Below are positions 16,472 to 26,015 of a DNA stretch of 64,000 nucleotides, piece after piece; position 1 is the stretch's first letter, and every line of letters starts with the position of its first letter. Both the position numbers and the translations under genes were made by a program. The notes below the pieces were generated by a model. It was not told the origin of the DNA. It was given only the letters and a program-made list of their open reading frames with translations, and did not search any database. Source of the DNA: Heyndrickxia camelliae (GTDB lineage: Bacteria > Bacillota > Bacilli > Bacillales > Bacillaceae_C); NCBI RefSeq assembly GCF_002844575.1, contig NZ_PIQO01000007.1:62001-126000 (forward strand). The letters are read 5' to 3'.

Positions 16472-16544
16472 CGGCCCCGAGAGGACTCGAACCTCCGACG
16501 CACGGTTTAGGAAACCGACGCTCTATCCACTGAGCTACGGAGCC
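16472..16544 (-). tRNA. tRNA-Arg (anticodon CCU)
   Basis: A 73-base tRNA on the reverse strand. Acceptor GGCTCCG pairs with CGGGGCC (one G-U), the D arm is GCTC...GAGC, the anticodon loop is TTCCTAA with CCT at 16509-16511, and the T loop is TTCGAGT. Discriminator base G; CCA is not encoded. Its 3' half is duplicated in eroded form at 12602-12642, which marks it as an integration site. Confidence 0.93.
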
Positions 16545-16693
16545 AAATTAAATGCGCATTAAATATTATATAGCATCCTGCCTCTTTTGAAAAGGTCTAT
16601 GTTACACAACGTGGAGAAATCATATAAGAAATAAAGGAAAATTGCCAATGGCAGCGAATTTAAAAAGGCAGGACCTAATATGTAATAAGTTTT

Positions 16694-16783
16694 TTACGAA
16701 AAAGGATATACTTCCATCACGATAATGAAGATAAGCATTAATACAATTATTGTAATTAAGGCACCTAGTAAGAATTTTTTCAT
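16694..16783 (-). CDS. Tiny single-pass membrane peptide
   Basis: A 29-residue peptide, MKKFLLGALITIIVLMLIF and on, almost entirely one membrane helix with a short VMEVYPFS tail. GAGGAGG lies 11 bases before the ATG. I do not know the family. Confidence 0.5.
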   Translation of the reverse strand: MKKFLLGALITIIVLMLIFIIVMEVYPFS

Positions 16784-16951
16784 TGTTGAATAATCCTCCT
16801 CATATCAATAATCAAATATTATCAAATTCGTAAAAGACTATCTATAGCTTTTGGATAGGTTTTAGAAATTTTAGCAAAGGTCTTTATATTTTTTAACAAA
16901 AAAAGCAGTTAGATGGCCAAATCTCGAAGTATTTTTAAGGTGGTGGAACGT

Positions 16952-17512
16952 ATGATTTCTTCTATTTTACTTGGTGAAAAGGTTAAGTTAAACGCTCTAA
17001 TTGAGGAAGACCTCACAACCATAATGGAATGGTTTCAGAATACAAGCCTTTTACGATTATTTGATGCAATTCCTGCTCAACCACGGAGCACGGCTTCCCT
17101 TCGTTCCTGGTTTGAAGAACACGCTAATTCCAACAACCAATACGTATTAGCTATTAGAACAATAGATGACAACCAATTAATTGGATATATTGAATTAGAC
17201 GGAATTCTATGGAATCAAAGAACTACGTGGGTGTCCATTGCAATTGGGGAAGAAATGAATCGTGGAAAAGGTTATGGAAAAGAGGCTTTAGAACTCATCC
17301 TGCAATACGCTTTCCATGAATTAAATCTCAGACGTGTTCAACTTACAGTGTTTAGCTATAATCTCTCAGCAATCCAGCTTTATAAAAAATCGGGGTTTAC
17401 CTATGAGGGAACATATCGAGAATTTTTGGAACGAGATGGAAAAACATACGATATGCTTTTATTTGGATTGTTAAAGAAAGAGTGGGAACAAAATCGGTCC
17501 AACTCCAAGTAA
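16952..17512 (+). CDS. GNAT acetyltransferase, RimJ/RimL type
   Basis: A 186-residue acetyl-CoA-dependent N-acetyltransferase of the RimJ/RimL or spermidine acetyltransferase-like group. The cofactor motif is 'IGEEMNRGKGYGKEALELIL' (around residue 100), followed by 'LNLRRVQLTVFSYNLSAIQL' and 'YKKSGFTYEGTYREF', the typical motif B and C-terminal strand. I prefer ATG 16952, preceded by AAGGTGGTGG, to the upstream ATG at 16913. Substrate unknown; it stands alone. Confidence 0.82.
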   Translation: MISSILLGEKVKLNALIEEDLTTIMEWFQNTSLLRLFDAIPAQPRSTASLRSWFEEHANSNNQYVLAIRTIDDNQLIGYIELDGILWNQRTTWVSIAIGEEMNRGKGYGKEALELILQYAFHELNLRRVQLTVFSYNLSAIQLYKKSGFTYEGTYREFLERDGKTYDMLLFGLLKKEWEQNRSNSK

Positions 17513-17612
17513 ACTTTTTGGAAAGCTTTTCGTCCTTTCCGCATATTTTTTATTATCAGGAGTGTTCAAAGAATGTTCACATTTTGAATATCTCGTAAAG
17601 GGGATGATAAAA

Positions 17613-17768
17613 ATGGCTGAGGAATGGATTGTTACCATTGGTACTCTTGTTTTTCTTATGGGTTTCTCAGGATGGATTTTTGTCTTTGCTTTAAAATTAG
17701 TACTGCATTCTGAGGATGCTAAAACCATTGACCCTATTCCACCTGATACAGACTCCTTTTTGACATAA
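17613..17768 (+). CDS. Small single-pass membrane protein
   Basis: A 51-residue protein with one membrane segment (about residues 6-27, 'IVTIGTLVFLMGFSGWIFVF') and a short polar, Pro/Asp-rich tail. AAAGGGG lies nine bases before the ATG, and a terminator hairpin begins at the stop codon. Family not recognised. Confidence 0.6.
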   Translation: MAEEWIVTIGTLVFLMGFSGWIFVFALKLVLHSEDAKTIDPIPPDTDSFLT

Positions 17769-17790
17769 CACCCAATCTGGGTGTTTTTGT
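17768..17790 (+). terminator. Rho-independent terminator
   Basis: ACACCC/GGGTGT stem with a five-base loop and TTTTT. Confidence 0.75.
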
Positions 17791-17916
17791 ATGTTATGCA
17801 TATCGGGATAGGATTTTGTAATGGATAGGTTCCTTTATTTCTAACATTTCTTTCATATGTGGTAATATCTTATTATGCAAAATTGCCTATTTTAATTTTT
17901 ATAGGAGCAAACAAGG

Positions 17917-19242
17917 ATGAAATATACAGAATATGATCAGGTACTCTCCTTTCTCTCCTCATACAACGGACGGACGACACGGAGAGATAATGGGTATCAT
18001 CATAAAATAATGACAGAATTACTACAATTAATACATATTAACCCTGAGAAATTTACTTTTATTCAAATAACAGGATCTTGTGGGAAAGGCAGCACAGCCC
18101 AATTTATTTCTTCTATTTTAACGCATCATGCTATAGATCATGGACTGTTTACCGGCCCTCATCTATCTGCTTATGAAGAAAGGTTTGCCATTAACGGTTC
18201 TCTCATTGATCGAGAAGAGTTTTCTTCTATTGTCCTTGATATTGAAAAAAAGCTAAAGGATTATCCGCTTAAAGAGGATGTTGGTCATATGCATGTGATG
18301 ATTATGATTGCCCTTACTTTTTTTCAAAGACATGGGATAAAACTCGTAGTATTTGAAAATGGGGTTGGTGGAAAAACAGACCCTTCCAATATTTTTGATC
18401 CGACCATTGCTGTGTTTACGGAAATCACGATGGATCATTCGCATTTGCTGGGATCAACGATTGAGGATATTATCCTTGATAAATCCTGCATTATTAAGCC
18501 CACCACTAAATATGCGATTTGTGGAATGAATAATGTTCAGGCACGCAACTTTCTTTTGAAAATTGAGCATCATTGTGACACCATCTTTCGATTTCTTCAT
18601 CGCGATTATAATTTTATAACTAAATCAAGTGATACAAATGGCAATACTTTTTATTTTAAGGGTACTCACTATGCTCTTAAAAATATCCAGACTAAATTGC
18701 TTGGAACCCATCAAGTTCAAAATGCAAGCAATGCTATTGCCGTGATAGAAGCGTTGGTTGAATGTGGATATTCATTCCAAAAAGACATCATTACTCAAGC
18801 GTTGTATGACGCAGCAATGCCATGCCGTATGGAGATGATTGAAAAAAACGGTGTTACTTTTTTATTCGACGGTGCCCATAATACTTTAGAATTAAAAACA
18901 TTAAAGGAAAGTATCGAAACGTTTGGGTTGCAGGTTTCCAGTGTTATGTTATCCATTTCATCTAATAAAGATATGGAAACAATGATGAGATCTATCTATT
19001 TTGAAGATGCTCCCTACATTATCACGCCACATCCTTTTACCGAAAGAAATATACGTGCAGAACAGATTGAAAAATCTTTAAGTTCCATGCAGGATATACC
19101 GTGTTTTTATTTTCATGAGATTAAAAATGCTTTACAACACGCAGTGCAGCTGTATCAAAAAAACCAAGTCGTATTAGTTACAGGCTCCTTATATTTAGTA
19201 GGCTATGTAAAGAAAATTGTGCTTAACGAGGGAACAGAATGA
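17917..19242 (+). CDS. FolC-like Mur ligase, first of a tandem pair
   Basis: A 441-residue protein of the folylpolyglutamate/dihydrofolate synthase family, ATP-dependent ligases that add an amino acid to a carboxyl group. The P-loop is 'ITGSCGKGSTAQF' (residues 49-61; the family usually has GTNGKGS), then 'TGPHLSAYEERFAINGSLI' and 'FENGVGGKTDPSN', then the segment with the carbamylated Lys ('ILDKSCIIK'), and 'FDGAHN' in the C-terminal domain. All ATP and Mg-binding landmarks are kept, but the P-loop departs from canonical FolC. It overlaps the next gene by four bases (ATGA). AGGAG precedes the start. It may not be the housekeeping FolC. Confidence 0.8.
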   Translation: MKYTEYDQVLSFLSSYNGRTTRRDNGYHHKIMTELLQLIHINPEKFTFIQITGSCGKGSTAQFISSILTHHAIDHGLFTGPHLSAYEERFAINGSLIDREEFSSIVLDIEKKLKDYPLKEDVGHMHVMIMIALTFFQRHGIKLVVFENGVGGKTDPSNIFDPTIAVFTEITMDHSHLLGSTIEDIILDKSCIIKPTTKYAICGMNNVQARNFLLKIEHHCDTIFRFLHRDYNFITKSSDTNGNTFYFKGTHYALKNIQTKLLGTHQVQNASNAIAVIEALVECGYSFQKDIITQALYDAAMPCRMEMIEKNGVTFLFDGAHNTLELKTLKESIETFGLQVSSVMLSISSNKDMETMMRSIYFEDAPYIITPHPFTERNIRAEQIEKSLSSMQDIPCFYFHEIKNALQHAVQLYQKNQVVLVTGSLYLVGYVKKIVLNEGTE

Positions 19243-20582
19243 CTACCATTCAAACTATGCAGGATGCGGAAAACTTAATTTATCAATCATATTTACGAGC
19301 ACATCCTCATATTCACAAGATAAAGGATGAAGACGTTCGAAAGCCGTGGCTGACAAGAAACCTACTAAATTTGCTTGGTTCTCCGGATCGTAATAAAAAA
19401 TTTGTGCTTGTTACCGGCAGCAAGGGCAAAGGTTCCACTTCTATGATCCTTGCCTCTTTGCTACAATTTCATGGGTTAAAAGTCGGGTTATTTACTTCCC
19501 CTCATTTAATCCGCTTTAATGAACGGATTCGAATAAATGGAAAACCAATTGCAGATGAGGATTTTATTAGATTATGCCATAAAATGCTACCTGCTTTTAT
19601 TAATATAGAAAATAGCCTGTCTTCTACTGAATACCAAGGACCAGTTGGTCTTGCCCTAGCAATAGCTGTTATGTATTTTAATGAACAAGAAACAGATATT
19701 AATATAATTGAATGCGGACGCGGCGGAAAATATGATGATACTAATGTCTTAGCGAATGAATGGGCTATCCTAACATCGATTATGGAAGAACATACCCGTC
19801 AATTAGGGCCAACCGTATATGACATTGCGAACCATAAGCTAGGAATTGTGAAGGATACAACGAAATCCGTCATCTTAGGGAAACTAGAACCTTTTTTAAA
19901 AGAACATATATCTCAACAGTTACATTTTTTTGCCGGGGATATACGTATTTACGATAAGGATTTTTCCGCTGAGCAAATCATTGTCAATAAAAATGGAACT
20001 ACCTTTAACGTTCGAACCGCATATACCAGCTATTCCAAAATGACCTTTCCGTTACTTGGCTCTTTCCAAGCCTATAATGCAGCTACAGCTATAAGTGCAT
20101 GCGAGGCAATTCTCCATCAGCCATTAAAGGAAGAGTCCATCATGAGCTGTTTCAGACAGTTGGAATGGCCAGGACGATGTGAGATTGTTGCACAAAATCC
20201 GACCGTTATAGTGGACGGGGCTATTAACAGGGAATCAGCTCAATATGTAAAGGAAGTTATCCAATCCTTTGGAAAAAACAAGGTAATTTCTATCGTTGGG
20301 GTGCCACATGATAAAGATTATAAAGGTGTAATTGACATTGTAGCGTCCTTTTCGGAAAAAATTTTCCTTTCAAAGCCCGATATCAGTCACCTCACATTTC
20401 CAATGGATGCTCTATCATATGCAAAAACGTTGCACCACCATGCAGAAGAAACAGAGTGGTTAGCAGATGCGGTAAAGCTTGTGAATAAGGAAATATTTGA
20501 TATCTTATTAATCATTGGTACGCAAACCTTTATTGGCAACGCAAAAAGAATTTATATAAAAAAACAGGAACCCTCCCATTAA
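19239..20582 (+). CDS. FolC-like Mur ligase, second of a tandem pair
   Basis: A 447-residue paralogue of the preceding protein. Landmarks are the P-loop 'VTGSKGKGSTSMI' (about residues 70-82), 'TSPHLIRFNERIRINGKPI', 'ECGRGGKYDDTNVL', the Lys in 'IANHKLGIVKD' and 'VDGAINRES' where FolC has DGAHN. The last is a real departure, because the usual His-Asn is replaced by Ile-Asn. Translational coupling with the first paralogue suggests a hetero-oligomer or two successive ligations. The gene ends in a four-base convergent overlap with the IclR gene. Confidence 0.78.
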   Translation: MTTIQTMQDAENLIYQSYLRAHPHIHKIKDEDVRKPWLTRNLLNLLGSPDRNKKFVLVTGSKGKGSTSMILASLLQFHGLKVGLFTSPHLIRFNERIRINGKPIADEDFIRLCHKMLPAFINIENSLSSTEYQGPVGLALAIAVMYFNEQETDINIIECGRGGKYDDTNVLANEWAILTSIMEEHTRQLGPTVYDIANHKLGIVKDTTKSVILGKLEPFLKEHISQQLHFFAGDIRIYDKDFSAEQIIVNKNGTTFNVRTAYTSYSKMTFPLLGSFQAYNAATAISACEAILHQPLKEESIMSCFRQLEWPGRCEIVAQNPTVIVDGAINRESAQYVKEVIQSFGKNKVISIVGVPHDKDYKGVIDIVASFSEKIFLSKPDISHLTFPMDALSYAKTLHHHAEETEWLADAVKLVNKEIFDILLIIGTQTFIGNAKRIYIKKQEPSH

Positions 20583-20601
20583 AAAGGTAGGTTCCTGTTT
20601 T
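20561..20601. terminator. Bidirectional terminator between folC-like and iclR genes
   Basis: AAAACAGGAACC/GGTTCCTGTTTT arms with T-runs on both sides; it includes the stop codons of both convergent genes. Confidence 0.8.
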
Positions 20602-21349
20602 TTTCATTTTTATATCCGAGCTCCTGAGATATATGATTTGCACTGATTTCAGTCTTTTCCTTAATATAATCCAGATTTTGCCCTTCAAATCGGCTAGTTG
20701 GTCCACTTACCGCTAATGCAGCTACTACATTTCCTTGATAATCATAAATAGGAAACGAAATTCCAACTGTTCCTACATCCTGTTCTCCGTAACTTATCGC
20801 ATATCCTCTTTGTTTTATCTGCTGTAAATCTTCTAAGAGCAAATGCTTTTCAAGCTTGCGAAACTGGCACATTTCCTCCATCACAAGCTTCCTTTTATTC
20901 TCTCCCATAAATGCCAATAATAATTTTGGTCCTGACCCAAGATAGAGAGGAGATCTTTTTCCAATCCGGGTGTGCAGTCTTAATGCCCTTGTACTCTCTA
21001 CCTTCTCAATATAAACTGCCTCATTTTTATCAGAGATAACAAGATGGACGACCTCATTAAGTTGTCCGGCAAGTTTTTTCATATGTGGCAAAGCTATTTT
21101 TCGAAGCTCTAGCTGTTCTGATACTAAATAACCCAGCTCCATTAGTTTTATTCCTAATTTATAACGGCTATCATTCTCAGATTCTTTTGTTTTAACAATA
21201 AAACCGCTGTATTCCAATGATGCTAACAGGCGATATACGGTCGGTTTCGGCAGCTTCGATACCTCTGTTATTTCTTTAAGACTTAGCTCCTGCCTGCCAT
21301 CCGTAAATAAATCAAGCAAACTTAATGCTTTGATAATACTCTGATTCAT
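20579..21349 (-). CDS. IclR family transcriptional regulator
   Basis: A 256-residue regulator with an N-terminal winged helix ('LSLKEITEVSKLPKPTVYRL', residues 23-42) and a C-terminal effector-binding IclR domain ('VGISFPIYDYQGNVVAALAV'). IclR proteins usually respond to a small carboxylate and control a neighbouring catabolic operon. It is last in line after four leftward metabolic genes (27.2-21.6 kb), and a perfect TGAAAC-TAT-GTTTCA dyad sits in the promoter of that operon, so it most likely regulates it. GAGGAGA precedes the ATG. Confidence 0.88.
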   Translation of the reverse strand: MNQSIIKALSLLDLFTDGRQELSLKEITEVSKLPKPTVYRLLASLEYSGFIVKTKESENDSRYKLGIKLMELGYLVSEQLELRKIALPHMKKLAGQLNEVVHLVISDKNEAVYIEKVESTRALRLHTRIGKRSPLYLGSGPKLLLAFMGENKRKLVMEEMCQFRKLEKHLLLEDLQQIKQRGYAISYGEQDVGTVGISFPIYDYQGNVVAALAVSGPTSRFEGQNLDYIKEKTEISANHISQELGYKNEKNRNLPF

Positions 21350-21371
21350 AATACCGTCTCCTCAATCAAAT

Positions 21372-21509
21372 GCGTAAGCGCCACAGCTCTAGCGTACGGA
21401 TTTCGGAATCATAGGTGAGAAAAGGAAAAACGTATTCGATCTTTCACGAGCAGATATTTTATCTGCAGGTAGGAGACGTAAAAATCCGCTTGCCGATAGG
21501 TGCTTAAGC
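21372..21509. repeat. Interspersed palindromic repeat
   Basis: Higher-GC stretch with imperfect inverted ends (GCGTAAGCGCCACAGC ... GGTGCTTAAGC and the inner CGGATT/AATCCG). The style resembles the interspersed palindromic repeats found between genes in Bacillaceae genomes. It separates the iclR gene from the rest of the operon. Confidence 0.5.
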
Positions 21510-21560
21510 TGGAAGTAGACAAACCTTTATTAAAAGGATAAGTAAAATACCAGGAACAAA

Positions 21561-22718
21561 CTAGTTTTCGATAGTTTCTATTTCTTTGATATGCACACCT
21601 CTTTTCGCCATTTCTTGAATATATTCCTTACCGGGAACGATTTTTTCAGGTGCATAGACACCCTTTTTAGTTATAAGGCCGCTTCCAATCATTTGTGCAA
21701 CTACCGATATTGTATTTGCCGTGGCCCGTGCCATTGCAGTCACTTGATGGTCGCGATCTTTATATGTTACTAGTTCATATTCATATTTAGCTTTTTTGCC
21801 ATTTTTCGTTCCTTCCGTAATGACTCTTAAAAGGACGGCATCGTCTTTTTCTCCTAGTTCTACTATTGGCTCCAAAACTTTTAACAGTACATCGCGCGGC
21901 TTAATATCTTGCCCTTTCACCTGTACCGTATAATCATTTCTAGTTAAATTTAAATCTACTAACAACTTAAATTTTTCAGCATGCCCTGGATAACGAATTG
22001 TTTTATATTCAAGTGTTTCTAAATCAGGATAGGAAAGGGATAACGTTGATGTCCCGCCTGCTGTATGAAATGCTTCCAGAGGTCCGAATTTTTCAAAATA
22101 CACCGTTTCAATTTCCGATAAAGAAGGAATTTCTTGTACAATGCCATTTCGAATGATTAAGGAAGGATCCGTATAATGATCGCAAACTCCCTCCATAGAG
22201 AATACGTGATTATACTCAAGCGGCGGCTCAGGACGAACTGGGATTCCACCAACATATAGTTTAATAGACTTAATAACATCCAGTTTGCTTGCACCATAAC
22301 CAGAAAGAATATTTATCATACCAGGTGCAACCCCTAAATCAGGGATAAGTGTTACTTCAGCTGCTTTGGCTTGATCATTCATTTCCAGTACACGGTCTGT
22401 TGCATGCCCTATATGTCCACCCAAATCCACTGAATGGACTCCCACTTCAATAGCAGCTTTTGCTACGCTTACATTGAATGAATAAAATAATGCATTTATA
22501 ATCACATCATATTTGCTTATAAAACTTTTTAATTGTACATAATCAGTGGCATCTAAATAGGCAGCGGAAAGTTTAGGTGAATGTAGTGAGTGAGCAACCG
22601 CTTCTGCTCTTTTAATATCTACATCTGCTAATGTAACTTTTTCTACGCCTTGACTATTCACTAAATCACGTGCCGCTTCTTTCCCCATTAAACCAGCACC
22701 TAAAACAGCAATTTTCAT
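21561..22718 (-). CDS. Saccharopine dehydrogenase family enzyme, probable L-lysine 6-dehydrogenase
   Basis: A 385-residue NAD(P)-dependent oxidoreductase with an N-terminal Rossmann fold ('[17 protein letters not shown]'). '[18 protein letters not shown]' and '[20 protein letters not shown]' are shared, as I recall them, with lysine 6-dehydrogenase of Geobacillus, which converts lysine to allysine. It is about the length of that enzyme and much shorter than fungal bifunctional proteins. The neighbours (aldehyde dehydrogenase, aminotransferase, ThDP enzyme) fit onward oxidation of allysine. AAAGGGG precedes the ATG. Family firm; substrate inferred. Confidence 0.75.
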   Translation of the reverse strand: MKIAVLGAGLMGKEAARDLVNSQGVEKVTLADVDIKRAEAVAHSLHSPKLSAAYLDATDYVQLKSFISKYDVIINALFYSFNVSVAKAAIEVGVHSVDLGGHIGHATDRVLEMNDQAKAAEVTLIPDLGVAPGMINILSGYGASKLDVIKSIKLYVGGIPVRPEPPLEYNHVFSMEGVCDHYTDPSLIIRNGIVQEIPSLSEIETVYFEKFGPLEAFHTAGGTSTLSLSYPDLETLEYKTIRYPGHAEKFKLLVDLNLTRNDYTVQVKGQDIKPRDVLLKVLEPIVELGEKDDAVLLRVITEGTKNGKKAKYEYELVTYKDRDHQVTAMARATANTISVVAQMIGSGLITKKGVYAPEKIVPGKEYIQEMAKRGVHIKEIETIEN

Positions 22719-22783
22719 CCATTATTCCCCTTTCTTAAATACGATCTAATTAGTGTAGGTTCGCCACAAAGAATTTATCATAC

Positions 22784-24286
22784 TTAATTGTTATCAATCT
22801 GCGCTCTTTGCAGCTTTCCGCTGAAATCAATATAGACACTCTTCCATTCTGTAAATACATCTAGTGCAGCTACACCTGAATCTCTATGACCATTTCCGGT
22901 TCCTTTTGTTCCTCCGAATGGCAGATGAATTTCAGCACCAGTTGTACCGGCATTCACATAGACTATCCCAGTATCAAGATCGCGTTGAGCAGTAAAGACC
23001 TTATTAATATCTCTTGTAAATATCGAACTGGACAGACCGAATGTAACACTATTATTCACTTCAATTGCCTCTTCAAAGCTTTTAACAGGAATAATCGATA
23101 CTACCGGACCGAAAATTTCTTCCTGAGCGATTCTCATGCTTGGCTCCACATCGGTAAAGACGCTCGGTGCATAATAATAACCATCTGCAAGCTCTCCATC
23201 ATTTAAAATATATCCTCCAGCTAATAGAACTGCCCCTTCTCCTCTGCCGATCTGAACATATTCATGGATTTTTTGCAGAGCATTTCCATTAATAACAGGG
23301 CCAACTTTTACTTCTTCGTCCAGGCCATCTCCAATTTTTAAATAACGCATTCTCTCTAAGAGTTTTTCTTCGAGATCCTCTTTCACTTTCTCATGAACGA
23401 TAACCCTGCTGCATGCTGTACAACGCTGACCGCTTGTGCCAAATGCACTCCACAATATTCCTTCTACCGCCAAATCTAAATCGGCATCATCCATCACAAT
23501 AATCGCGTTTTTTCCACCCATTTCAAGGGAAACTCTTTTAAGCAGTTTTCCACATTTCTCCGCGATTGTTCTTCCCACCTCATTCGATCCGGTAAAGGAT
23601 ATTACATCAATATCTGGATGCTCAACCATCGCTGTACCTACTTTGGAGCCAGAGCCGCATACTAGATTAATTACCCCGTTTGGCAAACCTGCTTCTGCAA
23701 AAATATTGATTAACTCTCTTGCCATCAATGGGGTTTCTGTAGCTGGCTTCCAAATGACAGCATTCCCAGCAACAATGGCAGGAAACGACTTCCACGTTGC
23801 AATTGCAATTGGGAAGTTCCAAGGAGTAATAATACCTACAATTCCAACCGGGACACGGATACTCATTGCAAATTTATCCTTTAATTCAGAAGGAGTGGTA
23901 TTACCAAACAATCTCCTTCCTTCTCCAGCCATATAGAACGCCATATCAATTCCTTCCTGCACCTCTCCGCGGGCTTCTTCAATCACCTTGCCCATTTCCA
24001 TCGTTAAAATCCTAGCTAACCTTTCCTTTCGTTCCTTTAATAGCAAGCCAACACGATATAGTACTTCTGCCCTTTGCGGTGCCGGAACAAGTGCCCACTG
24101 TTTTTGCGCTTTTTTGGCTGCTGCAACTGCCCTTTCCACATCCTCCGCAGTGGATAAGGCTACCTCTCCAAGCGTCTCCCCGTTTGCAGGATTTTTTATT
24201 GGAGCATACTGTTCCTTTTCCGATACTACCCATTCTCCATCTATAAAATTATCCACTGTGATACCATTTGCTAATTTTTTAGACAT
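22784..24286 (-). CDS. Aldehyde dehydrogenase
   Basis: A 500-residue NAD(P)-dependent aldehyde dehydrogenase. Landmarks in order: 'ITPWNFPIAIATWKSFPAIV' (cofactor site), 'FTGSNEVGRTIAEKCG', the general base Glu in 'LEMGGKNAI', the nucleophile Cys in 'GTSGQRCTACSR' and 'EEIFGPVVSII'. The C-terminal 'TTGAEIHLPFGGTKGTGNGH' recalls the semialdehyde dehydrogenases for aminoadipate or oxoglutarate semialdehyde. Between a lysine 6-dehydrogenase-like gene and a ThDP enzyme, it would plausibly oxidise allysine to 2-aminoadipate or glutarate semialdehyde to glutarate. Full length, with AAAGGGG before the ATG. Confidence 0.88.
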   Translation of the reverse strand: MSKKLANGITVDNFIDGEWVVSEKEQYAPIKNPANGETLGEVALSTAEDVERAVAAAKKAQKQWALVPAPQRAEVLYRVGLLLKERKERLARILTMEMGKVIEEARGEVQEGIDMAFYMAGEGRRLFGNTTPSELKDKFAMSIRVPVGIVGIITPWNFPIAIATWKSFPAIVAGNAVIWKPATETPLMARELINIFAEAGLPNGVINLVCGSGSKVGTAMVEHPDIDVISFTGSNEVGRTIAEKCGKLLKRVSLEMGGKNAIIVMDDADLDLAVEGILWSAFGTSGQRCTACSRVIVHEKVKEDLEEKLLERMRYLKIGDGLDEEVKVGPVINGNALQKIHEYVQIGRGEGAVLLAGGYILNDGELADGYYYAPSVFTDVEPSMRIAQEEIFGPVVSIIPVKSFEEAIEVNNSVTFGLSSSIFTRDINKVFTAQRDLDTGIVYVNAGTTGAEIHLPFGGTKGTGNGHRDSGVAALDVFTEWKSVYIDFSGKLQRAQIDNN

Positions 24287-24350
24287 ATTTAATGACCCCT
24301 TTCTATTGAATCCTCTTAAAAAATATGACTTTTATAAAGCAGTACCGCTT

Positions 24351-26015
24351 TTACTTTTTGGATCGAATTTGCTGAATGGTTTTGGAAACTGATATTTGTT
24401 CCGGATCCATCTCTATTTCTATCAAGGTTGGCAAATTCGATTTCAAGGCACAGAAAATTGCCTCTTTAAATTCCGTATTAGTAGTAGCTTTTACCCCATT
24501 TGCATTTAGCGACCTTGCCAATGCAGCAAAATCAATATTACCGAGTTCGGTTCCTATCACTTTTTCCGGATAGTGCATTTCTTGATGCATTCGTATCGTT
24601 CCATACATACGATTATTAAATACAAGGCTAATCACAGGTATGTTATACCTCACAGCAGTTTCCAGTTCCTGAACCGTCATCATCATTCCGCCATCACCAG
24701 ATAAGCTCACCACCACCCGATTTGGCAGTGCAATCGCTGCACCAATGGCAGCGGGCAAGCCGTATCCCATTGCACCTGAAGTTGGGCCAATATATGTTTT
24801 CTTTTGTTTAAATGAATAGTACAGGTGGAGCCATCCCGCAAAATTGCCTGCATCGTTTGTAATGATTGCGTCCTTGGGCAAGAGCTCTTGCAGAAGCAGG
24901 ATCACACTCTCATTCGTTAGCTTTTCATTATTTAATGGTTTCTTAATTTTTGACGTATCCAGATACCTTTGGTTGCATTTTGCTGCCCAATCTTCCCACT
25001 TAGCTTGAAGACTTAAAGATAACATAGCTGCTAAGGCTTCCTTCGCATCGGCAACAATACCAAGTTTAGGGTTGTAGACTCTTCCCAATGTTTGTTCATT
25101 AATATCAATGTGAATAAGGGTTTGCTCTAGGGTGATTAGAGAATAATCTTGGGTAGTGACCTCTGAAAGCCTAGTACCGATTGCTAAGATCACATCTGCT
25201 TCTTTGGTCGTCGCCAAGACTTCTTTAGGGGTACCTAACCCCAAATGTCCTGCATATAATGAATGGTGATTCGGAAAGACATCATGACGCCGAAAAGCTG
25301 CCATTACTGGAATATTATTTTTTTCGGCAAAATGAAGAAGTTCTTGTTCTCCTTCCGCCAAGATGACCCCTCCACCAGCTATAATTAATGGCTGTTTTGC
25401 TTTTTGCAAAATCGTTTGCAGTTCTTCCAATTCATTTCGATTAGGCAACGGTCTTGGTTTCTTCCCTTTTGGATAAAAGGTCATTTTGCTTTTTTCCTTA
25501 AGCAAATCTTCCGGCAAAGAAATAACCACAGGGCCAGGTCTTCCGGTTTGCGCAATTCGAAATGCTCTTTGAACAAGCTCCGGGACCCTATCTGCATCTT
25601 TAATTTCAACTGTCCATTTCGCGATATGCCCGAAGAATTGGTCTAAATCTACCTCCTGAAATCCCTCTCTCCCACGAAATTTACTATGGACCTGGCCAAG
25701 AAACACAACCATTGGAGTGGAGTCCTGGTATGCTGTATGTACTCCAATTGCTAAATTTGCTCCACCAACTCCGCGTGTAGCCATGACAACCCCAGGCTTT
25801 TTGGATGCTTTTGCATACCCTTCTGCCATGAATGAGGCGCCGCCTTCATGCCTTGCTGTAATTAATTCAATCGACGGTTCATCGTAAATAGCATCCAGCA
25901 ATGGCAGATAACTTTCACCAGGAACACAAAATACTTTTACAACATCTTCAATCTTTAAACATTCAACTATCGCCTGAGCACCATTCATTTCACGCTTTTC
26001 AGCTATCAGGGACAT
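24351..26015 (-). CDS. Thiamine-diphosphate-dependent enzyme (acetolactate synthase-like)
   Basis: A 554-residue three-domain ThDP enzyme of the acetolactate synthase / 2-oxoacid decarboxylase superfamily. The cofactor-activating Glu is in 'ARHEGGASFMAEGYA' (around residue 55), and the ThDP-Mg motif is 'GDGGMMMTVQELETAVRY' with a downstream Asn ('LVFNNRMYG'). It is not in an ilv context and has no regulatory subunit gene nearby. In this operon a decarboxylase acting on a 2-oxo acid such as 2-oxoadipate would complete a path from lysine. I prefer ATG 26015, which has GGAGGTGA at correct spacing, to the ATG at 26021. It overlaps the aminotransferase gene by 17 bases. Confidence 0.8.
   Translation of the reverse strand: MSLIAEKREMNGAQAIVECLKIEDVVKVFCVPGESYLPLLDAIYDEPSIELITARHEGGASFMAEGYAKASKKPGVVMATRGVGGANLAIGVHTAYQDSTPMVVFLGQVHSKFRGREGFQEVDLDQFFGHIAKWTVEIKDADRVPELVQRAFRIAQTGRPGPVVISLPEDLLKEKSKMTFYPKGKKPRPLPNRNELEELQTILQKAKQPLIIAGGGVILAEGEQELLHFAEKNNIPVMAAFRRHDVFPNHHSLYAGHLGLGTPKEVLATTKEADVILAIGTRLSEVTTQDYSLITLEQTLIHIDINEQTLGRVYNPKLGIVADAKEALAAMLSLSLQAKWEDWAAKCNQRYLDTSKIKKPLNNEKLTNESVILLLQELLPKDAIITNDAGNFAGWLHLYYSFKQKKTYIGPTSGAMGYGLPAAIGAAIALPNRVVVSLSGDGGMMMTVQELETAVRYNIPVISLVFNNRMYGTIRMHQEMHYPEKVIGTELGNIDFAALARSLNANGVKATTNTEFKEAIFCALKSNLPTLIEIEMDPEQISVSKTIQQIRSKK

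Larger units (their letters stand above)
12602..16515. mobile_element. Probable decayed integrative element in a tRNA-Arg gene
   Basis: A 3.9-kb segment bounded by a tRNA 3'-end direct repeat (eroded at 12602-12642, intact in the tRNA at the right). It contains the tail of a tyrosine recombinase right beside the intact tRNA, a truncated LPXTG surface protein, a sortase and an orphan sigI. No replication, conjugation or phage structural gene remains. The repeat plus integrase tail supports an inserted element; how much cargo came with it is inference. Confidence 0.5.
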
